From Trifolium pratense (lineage: Eukaryota > Streptophyta > Magnoliopsida > Fabales > Fabaceae): a DNA stretch of 64,000 nucleotides. The stretch is from assembly GCF_020283565.1 (NCBI RefSeq), contig NC_060059.1, positions 48,318,572 through 48,382,571 on the forward strand, read 5' to 3'. A program made the position numbers and the translations under genes. Under the pieces are notes generated by a model that saw only the letters and a program-made list of their open reading frames with translations, was not told the DNA's origin and did not search any database. This document shows, piece by piece, positions 12,497-24,880 of the stretch; within the stretch, counting starts at the first letter, position 1; every line of letters starts with the position of its first letter.

Positions 12497-12805
12497 TCAA
12501 ACAACAGAACTTCCAGATCCAGAGTTATCAGCAATGAATACAAGATTAAATGGATCATTATTTTCAGCCATGACGAGACGATTTCCTTTAAATTTCTCAT
12601 CATGATACCTTCCAACATCAAAAGAAAAATCAGCAAATTCTGTAGAACAAAACACTAACTTGTATCCCGTACCAAGTTTGTCAATCTTAAAGAAACCTTC
12701 CATAATGCTGTCAATCAAATGGCCATCATTAAAATCACCGATCGCCACCCATGGTAGAGGGAAAAAGTCGTCTCGAAAAAAATCCCACTTTAAGGATTTA
12801 GCACA
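12497..12805 (-). pseudogene. Kunitz-type protease inhibitor, 3' fragment
   Basis: An open frame of about 100 codons without a start carries the C-terminal half of a legume Kunitz (STI) inhibitor: WVAIGDFNDG, FFKIDKLGTGYKLVFC, DVGRYHDE, GNRLVMAENNDPFNLVF. The GYKLVFC and RL..L..DPF..VF patterns are typical of the last beta strands of the fold. The N-terminal half with signal peptide and reactive loop is absent, and an in-frame TAG sits just upstream (12806-12808). Intact relatives are secreted inhibitors of about 200 residues. The family call rests on remembered consensus only. Confidence 0.6.
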
Positions 12806-13059
12806 CTATATCAAATTCAATATCTTTTTGCTTATAAAAGTGGTGAGGGTATAAAAGTGATGGATTTTGATAGTAATTATGGCAATGATATTTGTGTGTG
12901 CCCTGGTGCAAGAGTTGGTGAAATTTCAGTTTCTCACCCCTTATGAAGTGTTATGCTATGACTTGTCTAAACCGGTTGACAGCTTGTGGGCGCGGCCGCC
13001 CAAGTGTAGAATATAAATGCTCCAGAGAGAATACATTGCTTCATTTAGTTGCTCAGACA

Positions 13060-13900
13060 AGATCGATTTCTAACGACTAACAGACTGCGTTTCATGCATC
13101 TCGGGTGTGCATATTGTCATCGCGGATTTGCAACAATGGATGGAATCGAATATGAATATGGAGTTGAGTGAAGGGGAGGCTAAAGATTGGACTGGTTTTT
13201 GACTACTACTTTGTCGTATTGGAGGAACAAATTGGTGCATCAAATTTTACCAAGCAATCCTTGGTTGGAGATTAGTAGCTGTGTAATTGTTATGTGTCTA
13301 GTTTTAAAGATGTTGCTGTGCAGAAATGTACTATAACAGTCTTTGAAGACATCAAGTGGCAGCCCCTGAAAGTAGTTAGGTTTGATTGAATGCGGACAAC
13401 GCGTCTATGGGAGGGAGAGTCATGGGATGTGGAGGAGTGTTGTGCGGGAAGAATGGTGTATGGATTTGGGGTTATGTAGTGCATATGTGGCGGAACTTTC
13501 GAGTGTGTTTGAAGGTTTGAATTTGGCTTGATTGCACGACTTCCATAAGATTGAGCTTCATGTGGACTCGCAAGTAGTGGTTACTTCAATTCTTGACAGC
13601 AATGGAGGGATTGTGGCAGGTTGGAATCTTCTAAACATTAGGAACCAATTGCAGTGGGATTGCAAAGTTTGAATACGACAGTCCTACAACGAAACAAATC
13701 ATTGTGCGGATGGTTTGACAAATACGGCTTGCGATGGAGGTTTTGCTTTGATTTTATATATATAAACATTGCCCTGCTCAGATGAACTCTTTATATTTTG
13801 CTAACTATATGGGTATTTCGGCTCCCTATCTTGTTAAGCCACTATTTGTCTCTTTTCCGGGCTTCGGCCCTTTTTTATAAAAAAAAAAAAAAAAAAAAAG
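13060..13900 (+). mobile_element. 5'-truncated LINE (L1-type) with poly(A) tail
   Basis: Decayed RNase H domain on the plus strand: NADNAS (first acidic position), GCGGVL, LHVDSQVVVTSIL and NHCADGL, broken by stops and shifts, followed by a 3' untranslated region and a run of about 20 A at 13880-13899. The reverse transcriptase is missing. It lies directly downstream of CslA gene A. A 100-bp piece of the same tail is found at 24776-24880, at the equivalent place behind gene B. The 200 bp before 13060 are unassigned. Confidence 0.7.
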
Positions 13901-14009
13901 GAAAAAGGAAAAATAATGAATAGTATTAAAAAAAAAAAAGTACAAAATCCTAACATCAATCTTCTATGAAATCAACCACTTTCTTAATGAATATATCAAC
14001 CAAGGTCTT

Positions 14010-17000
14010 CTAGGATTTGGGAACAAAAGTGCCAACATATCCAAATGCCAGGATGAAGAAAGTAATCGCTTGCAAGTATAGGAATATGAAGAAGTAGCTT
14101 TTCCCATACATAAAATCATAGCATCCACAAAATAGGAGGTAGAATCCAACTATAAGTTCTGTCATGTCAATCCTAATTATTGAACACAAACACAACAAGG
14201 TAAGTACTTAAACATCACAAAGAAAAACAAAATATTAATTGCTATATGAATTACTTGAATAATATTTACCTGTCTCCAATGCTAAATCGATACTTTTTGA
14301 ATACTTTAGTACCACCAATTTTATCCTTAAGAAGTGCATCTCCAAGTTTTTCAGTGACAATCCATTCATTCACCCTACTTGTCTCTAATAGACCTATAAT
14401 TGTTGCCTTTGTTCGATGTAGAGACATGGTATTTTCAAAGAGAACCCAAAATACAAGTAAAGGTAATGACCTGAAAATTGATTACCAAAAGTTGAGTAAC
14501 TTTGTCAAGGTACATTAAACTATGTAACTATTACATGCAAAAGAATTTGTGATTAATTTTGTGATTAATTTATATCCACTAAAAGGTTTTTTCCCATGTA
14601 TCCAATCAAATTGTACTATAACGGCAATTTAATAAATATTTGTTTCTAAAATATCTCATCAAAAATCTAAATGATGAGATTTAGTTGAAAAATATATTTG
14701 CTCCTAACAATGTGAGCCGAGCAAATTCTATCCCGAAGGTTCATTCAATTTGTGCCTCCAGTGAACAGAACAAAAGTCTGTTAGTCAACACTCTAACATA
14801 AAAGAAATAGTTATAGTGTGATGAAGTATGAAGATAAGTTTAGAACCTCTGATGACAAGAAAACACTCACTGACTCTAGACAATCATTCCTCTAGAAGAT
14901 TAAAATGTATTATTTAAGTCATGAGACTCTCCCATCTATTGGACTAGTCTTTTGGGTTGAGCTCTACTCGTGTCTTTAAGTCCTAACGCTTACAATCACC
15001 TGTCCTCAAGTATCCGTATCCGTATGATGCCCCAATGGACATAATCTCAATTGATACCTCTCCAACTCTAAAACAAACTTCATTTTAAAGAATGAAGTTG
15101 GCAAGGAAAGTTAAGAACATTAGAGACAGTATTTCTAATGGTTTGTGTTAAGAATAATGGTGATTAGTTAGTAGCTTCTATTAGTTAGTTAGAGTTTATA
15201 TGAGTTTGTTATAGTTTGTTATCAGGTGGTTAGTTAGTTAACCGATAAATTGCTCTATATAAGAGCCACAATTGTATCATTTTCACTATCTTGAAGATTT
15301 TCTAAAGTTTTCTCTCCATTTTCTCCAAACCATGGAAATCTTAACATGGTATCAGAGTCTCGGTTTCAATCACTGATACACCTAAAAATGTGCTATTTAT
15401 TTAGTTAAATTATTAATATATTTTATATGTTTTTATTTCGAAGTTTTACTATATAAATAGTTACTTATTTCTCATATTTTAAATAAACAGATAAAAAGTG
15501 TACGAGTTGAAAAAATGAGCGAAAATGAACTGAAAAGGAGCAAAAATAGACAAAAAGGGCCACACATGTGCAGCCCATCAAGCACGCCAACCCAACAACA
15601 ATGACGCACGCCAGCTTGGGCTTAATGCCGCTCGCCAGCTGCAACCCAGTGGCGGTCGCCACTTCATTAATCCTGGCCGTCCACTTCAAGACAAATCGTG
15701 TGGCGTTCGCCACACTATTTTAAGTCCCACATCGCCTGTTTCAAATTTGTTTGTCTCCTAGCTACTAGTATAAATATGTGTCCTTTCTTACACTTTAAAA
15801 CACACACCAACTTGTAACAGTTGAGGAAATGAATTGAGACTTAGATTTATTCTTGGTTTCTTCTCTTAGTTTAATATTTTTATTTGCTGTTGTTGCGCTG
15901 TCGGTGTCCGTACTCAAGATTTCTTTTATTAATTCAGGTTCTTTATTTTATTTTATTTTCTTATTTTTATTTTTATTTTATTTTTCTGTTTTTATTTAAT
16001 GTCTTTATTTTTATTTATTTATTTTATGCCTTTATTTTTAGTTATGTCTAGCTAAATTTAGCATTGCTAGGATGTGTAGTTAGTAGCTAATAAGGGTTCG
16101 ATAGTTGATTCGTGTGAGTAGTTTTCAACCAACAGTTTCAAATAATACGTTTTCAAATAATTTATCACGACAGTGAGAATTGTTTTAAAGGCAATAAACC
16201 AACATTACGACAGTTGAGGTTTAGGCCGGATAGTTATAACTGACCGTTAGTTCTAAAGTCCGCGACAGCTATTTAGGATTAATGAGTTTTATATTGGTTT
16301 TCAAAGGTACTTATATAGGTAAGTGAGTGAGAGCAGAACATTTATTTTATCTAAGTATAACGCTAGTCAAGATTTGCGACAGCTGAGATTAGTGTTTTTA
16401 AATCAAAATATAATTCTTGAAAACTGACGACTGTTTTATTTTCTTAAGCAGTTTTTAATTAAACGTTGATTATAATTCGTCACGAGAGTGAGGATTAATT
16501 AAAGTAAAAATCAATAAAGCGACAGCGTGAGATTTCTACTAGATAGTAAAAACTGAACATTAATTAGTTCTAATTCGCAACGACAGTTGGGATTAGAGTT
16601 AATTAAATTATATTGCTTTTCAAAGAGTATTTTATTAGCGGATGTGAGAACGCGAGTTAAGCATCACCTTTATATTATATAATGCTGATCAAGATTTGCG
16701 ACAGCTGAGATTAGTATTTTTAAATCAATATAGTTTCAGAAATTTAACAGTTCGTTTAGCACGAATTAAATATTGAACCCTATGAAGCAATTAATAGCAT
16801 GTCCTAGCAGTATTTTATTCATATATTAAAAATCTAAAAAAATATTTATTTCTCTTATTTTAATTATTCTATTATTCAAAAACTCTTTAAAGCATTAGCC
16901 TTAAATTTACAAAGCGACACTAGATAACGGTAGGTCGATTATTGGTCTTTTGAGTTCGATAATCTTCTAAAACTACGCGACACAACTGTATACTTGCAGT

Positions 17001-20000
17001 TAAGTTGATAAACACGCGATCAATCACCGAGAATCCGTCCCGCTTCCGCCATTGTACCGGTACCGAAAAATTCCTCCATTGCTTATCACAAAGAAGTTTA
17101 CACTGTACTTTTTGATCCACCTTCATTTCTAATGGTTCACTCCATTTTTTGTCACTTGTGGAAGAAATCGAAGATGGAGAAGAAATTCTTGCCACTTCCA
17201 CCACTTCGAAAATCACCGCAAGAATCTTCGATTCATGTTCAAGAACTTTTGAGTGATTCAATTCCAGAGGCAGAGGGAGAGATTTCATCATCATCTACCT
17301 CTGTTCTTGAATCAGTTACAACAAACAATCACTACATTTCAACTGCAGCTTCCTCTGTTCTTGGATCAGCTATAGTAGACGGAAATTTCAATATCATTTT
17401 TGGTAATTTTCATTCTGAAATTGTTCCGATCAAACCTATTAAATCAGTTAAACCAAGGATCGAAGGATGCATAATAAATATCGGGGAGATATCTTGTTTC
17501 TTGAACAAATTCACAATGGAAGAACATCATGATTACGCATCATCGTTTTCGTTTCCAACTTCATAGCTCAAAGACGAATTGACGAATTTTCCAAATGTGA
17601 GTAACTCATCTGTAACTATTAATCTTGAATCTGAATTTGTAGCTTCTGAATCAGTCAAGAAATCGAATGATTTCATCACAAATTTGGACTTCGTATCAAT
17701 ACAAATGTGTTGCTTCATTCACCACATCAACAACACCGTTCTCGCCGTCCAAACTGTTTTTGATCCCGGCGGAAGAGCTAATTCGATTTTGCCGTTCACC
17801 GATTTCAAAATTTGTTGTGACGTTCGATTATGGTGGATGCCTTGGGATAGAGGGAAGAAACCGTTCGATATCGGCAGAAATCTTCTGTCAATAATCACAT
17901 AGAAACAGAATAAAAAAAATGCTTAAAATCCAGCAATTTCACGCGTACGTAGACGAATTAAGCTCTACTTCTCTCATGGCGAGAATCAATCGTTTTCACG
18001 ATGAATCAATTTCTGGAAGCTTATCTCAATTTATGGAAGCTTGTTTTTCCTTGGATTTGGGATCTTACTTTTGGAAAAGCTGGTTCTGCAAAAGTGTTTT
18101 TGAATAAGCTCTTTTGGTTCAGAAGCACGTTTGCATATTTTGAAGAAAAGAATCGCGTTTGAAGGAAGATCTTGAAACGACATCACAGAGTTGCGTTTTG
18201 TGGATGGGTGAAGGAGAAGCTCAGATGGTGAAAGAGCTTGAAATGACACAAGGAAGTTGCGTTTGAAGTTCTGAATGTGAAAAATTTTGGTTGCTACTTT
18301 ACCCCCATTTCTCCATTAGTTACATAGAATAGTTAATCATTTGTATTTTCATTGTAATTCAAACTCAAATTGAAAAATTTTCCAATGTTGAGTTTGAGGG
18401 AGGATGTTAAGAATAATGGTGATTAGTTAGTAGCTTCTATTAGTTAGTTAAAGTTTATATGAGTTTGTTATTAGGTGGTTAGTTAGTTAACCCGTAAATT
18501 GCTCTATATAAGAGCATCATTATATCATTTTCACTATCTTTTATATAAGGGGAGGACTTGATGTAGCAACAATTGTTGAAAACTAGTATAAAAATAAAAG
18601 TTCTTATTTTTCTCTATCCCTTTTCTTCTTTCTTTATTTACAAATGTTCTCTTTTCGTAACAAACCTTTTTAATCAAATGTTTTTATTACAACCAAGAAA
18701 AACTATTTGATAAAAACTTAAAATGAAAAAGATTTTAAAACTGACCTTGGAGTTCCAACAGCTTTGAGAAGTGTCATGATGCATGGGATATAAACACAAC
18801 TCCATTTAGGGACTACAACCTCAGGCACCATAACAGTTGCAGGTAACACAATACAATAGAACACAAATGTATTTATGTGGACCACAATCTTTCGAACAAA
18901 GAAAAAACTGTAAACAATATGTAACTTCGTCCACAAAGACACTTTCTGCAATAAACATAAATACATTAGATCATAAATTATCTTATTAAGCCAGTGTGTT
19001 CATCATGAGAGGATCAACCAATTACCTGGTTTGTGAAAATTTCCATCACCACTTTCCTGAAAAGATTGGCTGGCCCACATGACCATCTGTGTTGTTGGTA
19101 TCTATAGGCCTTTAAAGTACTCGGTAATTCACTTTTAACCTATATAGTTTGAAACCAATGTAATGTAACGCTCCTCACTCGCATTAAATTTTGATAACAT
19201 GTAAAAAATATGACTAATTTTGAGATTGGATTAAGAAAATGAAACCTGTGTTTTAGAGAGGAATACAAATTTCCATCCTTTGAGACTAGCACGTACGGAT
19301 AAATCCATATCTTCAACCGTGGTCCTATCTTTCCACCCACCAGCTTCATTCAACGCCGAAATTCTCCACACACCCGCAGTTCCTGTGTTAAGATTATATA
19401 TGTATGATATTGCACTGAAGGTTTTTCTAATATTTATACCAACAATATCGATGATCATGTCAAAATTCAAAGGCTATGGATCTATATCAATTGAGAGAAG
19501 CAAAGTATCATGAACAATATTAGGTGAAGATTAATTTGGCCCTTTGATTGATCAAGATCAAGCATATGTTAAAGGTTTTCAAGCAAACCAATTGTTTTGG
19601 TGATGCTCTTCAATTTTTATTTAAAATTTGATATTTTAACTTCTATCCATAAAGATAATGGATGGTTAAACTAAAGTCATTCTTTTTAGTTTAATCGGGA
19701 CATTCATGCTTATATCTATAAAGATAATGATAGTTAACAAAATTCATTCTTTTTAGTGACAGCTACTTAGTTTATTTCATTTAAGCAATTTATTTTTCAA
19801 GTCTTTTACATTTTTACATAAATCTTTTTATTTTCTTGCTCTTTTAATCCAATTGTCATTTCAATTCAATTTATTTCATTTCCAGACAAATCAATCTTAA
19901 ACTTTTTTTTTTTTTGCAAATTTTCAACCATAAAATATGAAGAGATATTTTTGAAATTATCGCAACATTTAATGACTTCACCTATTAACTTGTTTGGTGT

Positions 20001-22467
20001 CCTATGGTCGCAATAATTAAATATTTATTTATATTTTGAATTTGGTTCATAGATCAAAATACACGCAAAGACTATGTACTAGTTTCACTTTTATTTTTAA
20101 AAGGAAAATGGATGAAATTAGTTTAAGTATGAGATGAGATTTAAGTATGAGATGAGATTACCGTTGAAGTCAAAGAAGGCGTAAGTGGAAGATCCCACTT
20201 CTTGTTCCACTTTAAAATGGTAATTAAGTGACATTTGTTGCATCCTAGTCATCATACATTCATCCGCATTCACTAAAAATAAGGAAAAAGAAAAATATAC
20301 ACAAGACTGTCAGAATCAAGTTTATTAGTTAACTCATTTTTATCTAAGTAGAATCGAAATGTAAATAAATTTTAAAGACTTATAGACCTTTCTTCAAAAA
20401 AACTCATAGACCTTTCTTCAAGTTTATTAGTTACCTCATATTAAAACTCATAGACCTCATAGACCTTTCTTAAAAAAAACTCATAGACCTTTCTTCAAAA
20501 AAACTCATAGACACACATCAATAATTCAAAATTTTAACCACACGAAAGCCGCCTACATATTTCATTTTATATCGTTTTCACTTCTTAGAAAAAATTGCAT
20601 TTTGAAGCTTTAATAAAATCATAAATCATCAATGAAAAAAAAATTATAAATCATAATGCTAATACAAACATGCATGCACTTAATATATATCACAACTATA
20701 TGTGACATCGGAACTTGTCCGCTTATAATCTGTATCGTATCTGTTTGTGTGCGAACTTAAAAGACGAAGCTGTTAGGTCATCACGAGGGGGCAGTTAGGA
20801 GAATTATCCATATTGGGTTTAAGAACAACTCTATATGTGAGTTGGACACCACGCTCTTACCCAAAACCTTAAAATGTTAGGTTTATGGATCCTCTTACTT
20901 GTAAAGTGTTCAATCTCCACTTTTCTAAATAATGTGGAACATAACCACTCACACTTACCACAACAAATAGCTTAATGCAATTTTAGAAGAAGGAAAAGAA
21001 GAAAAAAAAGTTACCAAATGTCCAACGAGCTTGAACAAGACCAATTTCAGGATTATTGACAAGGAAAGGGATGGTTTGATAGAGAAAATCAGGTTCAGGT
21101 TGAAAATCAGCATCAAAGATGGCAACATAATCACATTGTGTGACATAGCTATGCTTCATCCCCTCTTTTAGAGCTCCTGCTTTGTACCCATTTCTGTTGT
21201 CCCTAACTTCATACTTTATGTTAACACCTTTGCTTTCCCATATACGGCATTCCATCTCCACCAACTCCTACAATTTTTTTTTGTGTTGAATAAAATTTTT
21301 AATCTCTATTAATGGTCTTAAATATTTTTCGTCACAACTTTTTTTTCTATTTTTAAGTCCACTCATGTGTATTTTATTAGGGATCAAATTTGCTGAAATC
21401 TTTTAGAGAGATAAAAACTGATATTGGGGATATTTATGGAACCAAAAATCCCCCTTTTTGTTCACTTGCCAAAATCATTCACGATCACCTTTAATACAAA
21501 TTAAGAGTTTATCTGCACAAGTGACATAAATCGTTCATCATGTGCAAATTTGTTTTCACCACTTGATCAATAAGTCTTATCATTGAAACAATATGTTTGA
21601 TCCTCTCCGGAGTTGAGATCTAGATGATAGGTTTGTAGTGAGTCGTTGATTATGGCTGCAAATACCACGCCCTCCTTCACCACGAGGTACAACCACCAAT
21701 AGTCTATAATCAATCGAGACTCACAATAAACCTTTTATCTAGATCTCAAATCTAGGGAGGATCAATGTCACATCGCATCTTATTTGATCTAATAGTGAGA
21801 CTTATTAATCAAATAGTCAAAACAAACTTGTGTATCTTGAAACACTTGTCTCACTTATAACAATAGACTTGACCACTAAAAGACGTGATCACAAATTAAT
21901 TATATCATTAATCCTATTTATCACAAATGAGACTACTATGTGAGTACTTTAAGGTGCTTAATGGGGTATAAAAATTTAATTACAAATCGTGAACATTCTG
22001 CTTATTTACCATGATTGCTGACTCAGTTGAATCATCAAGAATTTGTATGATGATTCTATCAGAAGGCCAAGAGAGTCCACATGCAGCACCAATTGATAGC
22101 CGATAAACCTAAATTAAGAATTAGAACCATATATAAATGTCAAATTCAAAGAGAGAAAGTTGTGCTTAAAAGCTTTAATATATCAGTATAAAAAAAAAAA
22201 AAAAAATTCAACATTCACCTCTCTTTCATTGTACATTGGAATTTGGACAAGAACCATTGGATAATTAGAGTTACCCAATTCAACATCATCATCCTTAATA
22301 GTCTCCCATTTATAACGTTTCTCTGGTTTTCTACCACACAACTTCACAAAACAAATCACAATTGCCATGTAAACTTTTTCAATAAAATCCATACATAACA
22401 TGCCTATGCACAGAAACACTGCAATTTTCAGTATTGGTACGACCAAAGCTTCTTGAAATGCCTCCAT
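14010..22467 (-). CDS. CslA glucan/mannan synthase, gene A (508 aa, 9 exons)
   Basis: Glucomannan 4-beta-mannosyltransferase of the cellulose-synthase-like A family (GT2), expected in the Golgi membrane, polymerising GDP-mannose and GDP-glucose into hemicellulose backbone. Exons: 22219-22467, 22010-22108, 21015-21267, 20162-20272, 19246-19382, 19026-19139, 18746-18945, 14270-14470 and 14010-14172. They total 1527 bp, all with GT/AG borders and consistent phase. LDDST lies at about 107-111, DADF at 168-171, VEDMD at 260-264 and QQHRW at 298-302. One membrane segment precedes the catalytic domain and several follow QQHRW. Odd features: an 18-residue gap after MEAFQ relative to gene B, DDSTE instead of DDSTD, FFDFNG instead of FFGFNG, and one extra Leu in exon 8. 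Intron 7 is 4275 bp long because of an LTR element. The frame is intact, but the substitutions make activity uncertain. Confidence 0.9.
15374..17022 (+). mobile_element. Solo LTR nested in the copia-type element
   Basis: 1649 bp beginning TGATACACC and ending GCGATCA, flanked on both sides by ATCAC, a 5-bp target duplication. Joining the flanks restores a smooth copia leader after the primer binding site. Only one LTR remains, so the rest was probably lost by LTR-LTR recombination. It contains repeated words CGACAGCTGAGATTAGT and the like. It is probably gypsy-type on length, but this is not proven. Strand is nominal. Confidence 0.75.
17132..17566 (+). CDS. ORF of unknown function inside the copia-type element
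   Basis: An open frame of 144 codons, rich in Ser, Glu and hydrophobic residues, in the interior of the non-autonomous element ([34 protein letters not shown]). A second open stretch at 17579-17902 includes [17 protein letters not shown] and [19 protein letters not shown] recognise no gag, protease or host domain. It could be a captured gene fragment or a degenerate element-specific frame. Confidence 0.35.
   Translation: MVHSIFCHLWKKSKMEKKFLPLPPLRKSPQESSIHVQELLSDSIPEAEGEISSSSTSVLESVTTNNHYISTAASSVLGSAIVDGNFNIIFGNFHSEIVPIKPIKSVKPRIEGCIINIGEISCFLNKFTMEEHHDYASSFSFPTS
18405..18541 (+). repeat. 3' LTR (truncated) of the copia-type element
   Basis: Matches the first 137 bp or so of 15146-15346, with small differences. 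The last 60 bp are lost, so no target duplication can be read. Confidence 0.75.
20745..20965 (-). repeat. TRIM-like fragment in intron 3 of gene A
   Basis: Words such as GGGTTTAAGAACAACTCT and CCCAAAACCTTAAAATGTTAG are the inverse of parts of 31450-31850. It is probably a degenerate small LTR element related to that one, in opposite orientation. Confidence 0.35.
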
Positions 22468-22532
22468 TTTTTATCACCACAAATGGGAAGAGTGTTGTAA
22501 GAAACACTAGTAGAAGACGTAAATCTATCCTT

Positions 22533-22543
22533 CCTTATATATG
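22533..22543 (-). promoter_or_regulatory. Putative TATA box of CslA gene A
   Basis: CATATATAAGG on the minus strand, about 70 bp upstream of the ATG. The leader between them (AACACTAGTAGAAG on the plus strand) is shared with gene B and nearly so with gene C. Confidence 0.4.
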
Positions 22544-22559
22544 CATTGTTGCACATTAA

Positions 22560-22810
22560 ATATTACTACCTCGGTTCCTGATTATAAGATTCTGTTTGAC
22601 AAAATTGTACTATTCATTTACCTTGTTTTGACTGTATTTTTTTAGTAATATATAAATGTAAATATTAACATATAAGATCTTGTTCAATTTGTTTTGATGA
22701 TTATTTTCAAAATATTAAATTTTTATAATTTTTACTAATAAACAATTAAAAATATTAGTGATCAAAATTGTACATTGGCGCATGTGCAGTGGTCAAACAT
22801 GATCTTATAA
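22560..22810. repeat. Degenerate Stowaway-like MITE
   Basis: Starts ACTACCTCGGTTCCTGATTATAAGATTC and ends GATCTTATAATTA, inexact inverted ends resembling the CTCCCTCCGGTCC family. It lies just upstream of gene A. Confidence 0.35.
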
Positions 22811-23225
22811 TTACTTACACTGCATGTGGGTTTTCCGGCTAATCACACTGAAGTTGGGATTTGGATTTCCCACTGTTACCATAGGGTGTTGTAATTGATG
22901 TGGGTCGGTCAATCTCTAATCAGCGATTACAATTATTTTACATTATAAATATTTATGTTTGTTATATGTACCGTCCAATTTTAATTCAACGATTAATATT
23001 TACTACAGCGTGTAACTGCGTGATAATATTGTTACTTCCGTGAATGGGAAAGAGGATGGTGACAGAGGTAAAAGAATTAATTTTTCAAGGAAACACTATT
23101 AGAAGCATATGTTTGTTACTTAAATGCATGGTTGCACATTAATTTTTTTTTTCTCAGAAAATTAGAAGGTCAAGTTATGGTAACATAGATTGCATGTGGG
23201 ACGTTGTCCGGCAAAAGAAAATTTA

Positions 23226-23380
23226 AATCACCGATTAGTCAGTTCAGTGGTAATTAACGTTAAATTTAGTAGGGAGGACCACGGTTCGACCCCCGTAATT
23301 ACAATCGGGAGTGAGCTGAAACCACAATATCAGAATTGATCCCCGAACCAGATTAAACTGGTGGAGAAAACAAAAAAAAT
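23226..23380 (+). repeat. tRNA-derived SINE
   Basis: TCAGTGGTAATTAACG (A-box like) and GGTTCGACCCC (B-box like) are spaced as in a pol III promoter. The unit ends in an A-rich tail at about 23365-23378. No protein coding. Confidence 0.5.
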
Positions 23381-23880
23381 TAATCTACTAATATGATAAT
23401 ATGATTTACTATCAAATTTATTAATTTGTCCTTTTATAAATGTGCTATTTCAAGCCTTCTACCATTCTATGTAATTTTAGAACTAGTAATAGAAAGAATA
23501 CACAATTTAAGCAATGTAGATAGGAATAAAAACAAAACAAGAATTATACCTGTAAAAATAGAAACAAAATAGGAATAGAAAACTTTGTATAATAATATAA
23601 TAAAATAAATTACTACCAAATTTATTAATTTGTCTTTATAAATTTTAATAATATTTTAAATCTTCTCTTTAATTTAACTCTAATAAGAATATATGCATAA
23701 GAATATAAACAAAGGAATAGAAAGAATACGTAATTTAAGCTTTATAGGAAAAAGAAAAAATAGGAATAGAAAGAACACGTAATTTAAGCAATGTAAATAT
23801 ACAGGAACATAAACAAAATAAGAATACCCATAAAAATAGTAAGAAAATAGGAATAGAAAGTTTTATTTTATATAATAAGG
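23381..23880 (+). repeat. AT-rich repeated block, Helitron-like start
   Basis: ATCTACTAATATGATAAT resembles the 5' TC end of the family at 40687. The words AAATTTATTAATTTGTC and GGAATAGAAAGAATAC occur two or three times, so the block is internally duplicated. No 3' hairpin found. Confidence 0.3.
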
Positions 23881-23883
23881 GTC

Positions 23884-24270
23884 ATGATCAAATGATATTA
23901 AGGTGTCAAACATAAAAATATGATACCTCATAATTTTTTATCGGATAATTGTCTTATAAAATTAACCGTTTGATTGAACTATATTATAACATTGATCATT
24001 TCTATAAAATATGACATTAATCGGATATGATTTGATATTTCAATGAGATGCATAAAAAATTAACTCATTATTTGAATGTTCGTAAGACATTAATTTTGAT
24101 GTATCCCATATGACGTATCAAATTATTTTCGATTAATGTTATATTTTATATATATGATCTATGCTATAGTATCTTTCAATCCAACGGTCAATTTTGTAAT
24201 ACGATTATGTAATAAAGAATTATCAAAGGTGTCATATAAAAAGTTTGACACCTTGGTGAGGCTCTAGCGA
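23884..24270. mobile_element. Foldback MITE between genes A and B
   Basis: The two halves are inverted copies: GGTGTCAAAC near the left end pairs with GTTTGACACC near the right, and the inner arms carry AACCGTTTGATTGAA and TTCAATCCAACGGT. It belongs to the same family as 51575-51975 and 55372-55770. Confidence 0.55.
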
Positions 24271-24775
24271 TTTTACACTGTAGCAATCCCTAATTAATTG
24301 GGGTTGCAATTTCTGATTTTCTATCCTCACCGGTTCTCCGCCTGCAACTTCTGATTGTATGTCAAGCGTATTTATTTTTTCTACTTTTGCAGTTCCGACT
24401 CATTGTAACTTTCAGAGCGACGACATGTTGCGTTTCTTGTGTGTCTTCTGTCACTGCATAAATCGCCACCACACATAGCAACTCACGTAGGTTATGGTTG
24501 GGTTTTGTGGTTTTGTTTTACTACTATGTGCTTCTTCAGTTAGAGTATTGTTCTTCAATTTTTTTTTCGGTTCACTTAAATAGTGTCTCGATGATACTCG
24601 TTAGTATGATCTTTAATTTAATGCTAATTTCCTTACTCATATATGTGTTATGAAAATTATTAATGAACCGTATCCATGAACTTAATTTAAATGATAGGAC
24701 ATCACATTAGAATTCAATGGATTTTACCGACTAAAATACTTGAAAAAAAAATTATTAATTAATAATTTGCCCCCT

Positions 24776-24880
24776 AGATTCAGGGTACTGAATTCTTTAC
24801 ATTTAACTAACTATATGGTTATTTCAAGTCCTTTTTCCGGGCTTCAGCCTTTTTTATCCCAAAACAAAAAATATGAAAAA
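24776..24880 (+). mobile_element. LINE tail shared with gene A 3' flank
   Basis: TAACTAACTATATGGTTATTTC and TTTTTCCGGGCTTCAGCC match the last 100 bp of the LINE at 13060-13900, followed by an A-rich stretch and then by sequence alike in genes A and B (AAAAAAGTACAAA, TCCTAA). Confidence 0.6.

Larger units (their letters stand above)
15146..18541 (+). mobile_element. Non-autonomous copia-type LTR element in intron 7 of gene A
   Basis: Direct repeats beginning TGTTAAGAATAATGGTGATT lie at 15146-15346 and 18405-18541. The first ends CTTAACA and is followed at once by TGGTATCAGAG, the initiator-Met tRNA primer binding site. TTGAGTTTGAGGGAGGA, a polypurine tract, precedes the second. The second LTR lacks about 60 bp of its 3' end. 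Without the nested solo LTR the interior is about 1.4 kb and encodes no recognisable gag or pol. It lies antisense to the host gene. Confidence 0.8.

Noticed and set aside
14010..22467. Gene A as a pseudogene because of its very long intron and odd residues
   Set aside because: All nine exons join in frame without stops and the main GT2 signatures remain, so it is listed as a gene with doubts about activity.
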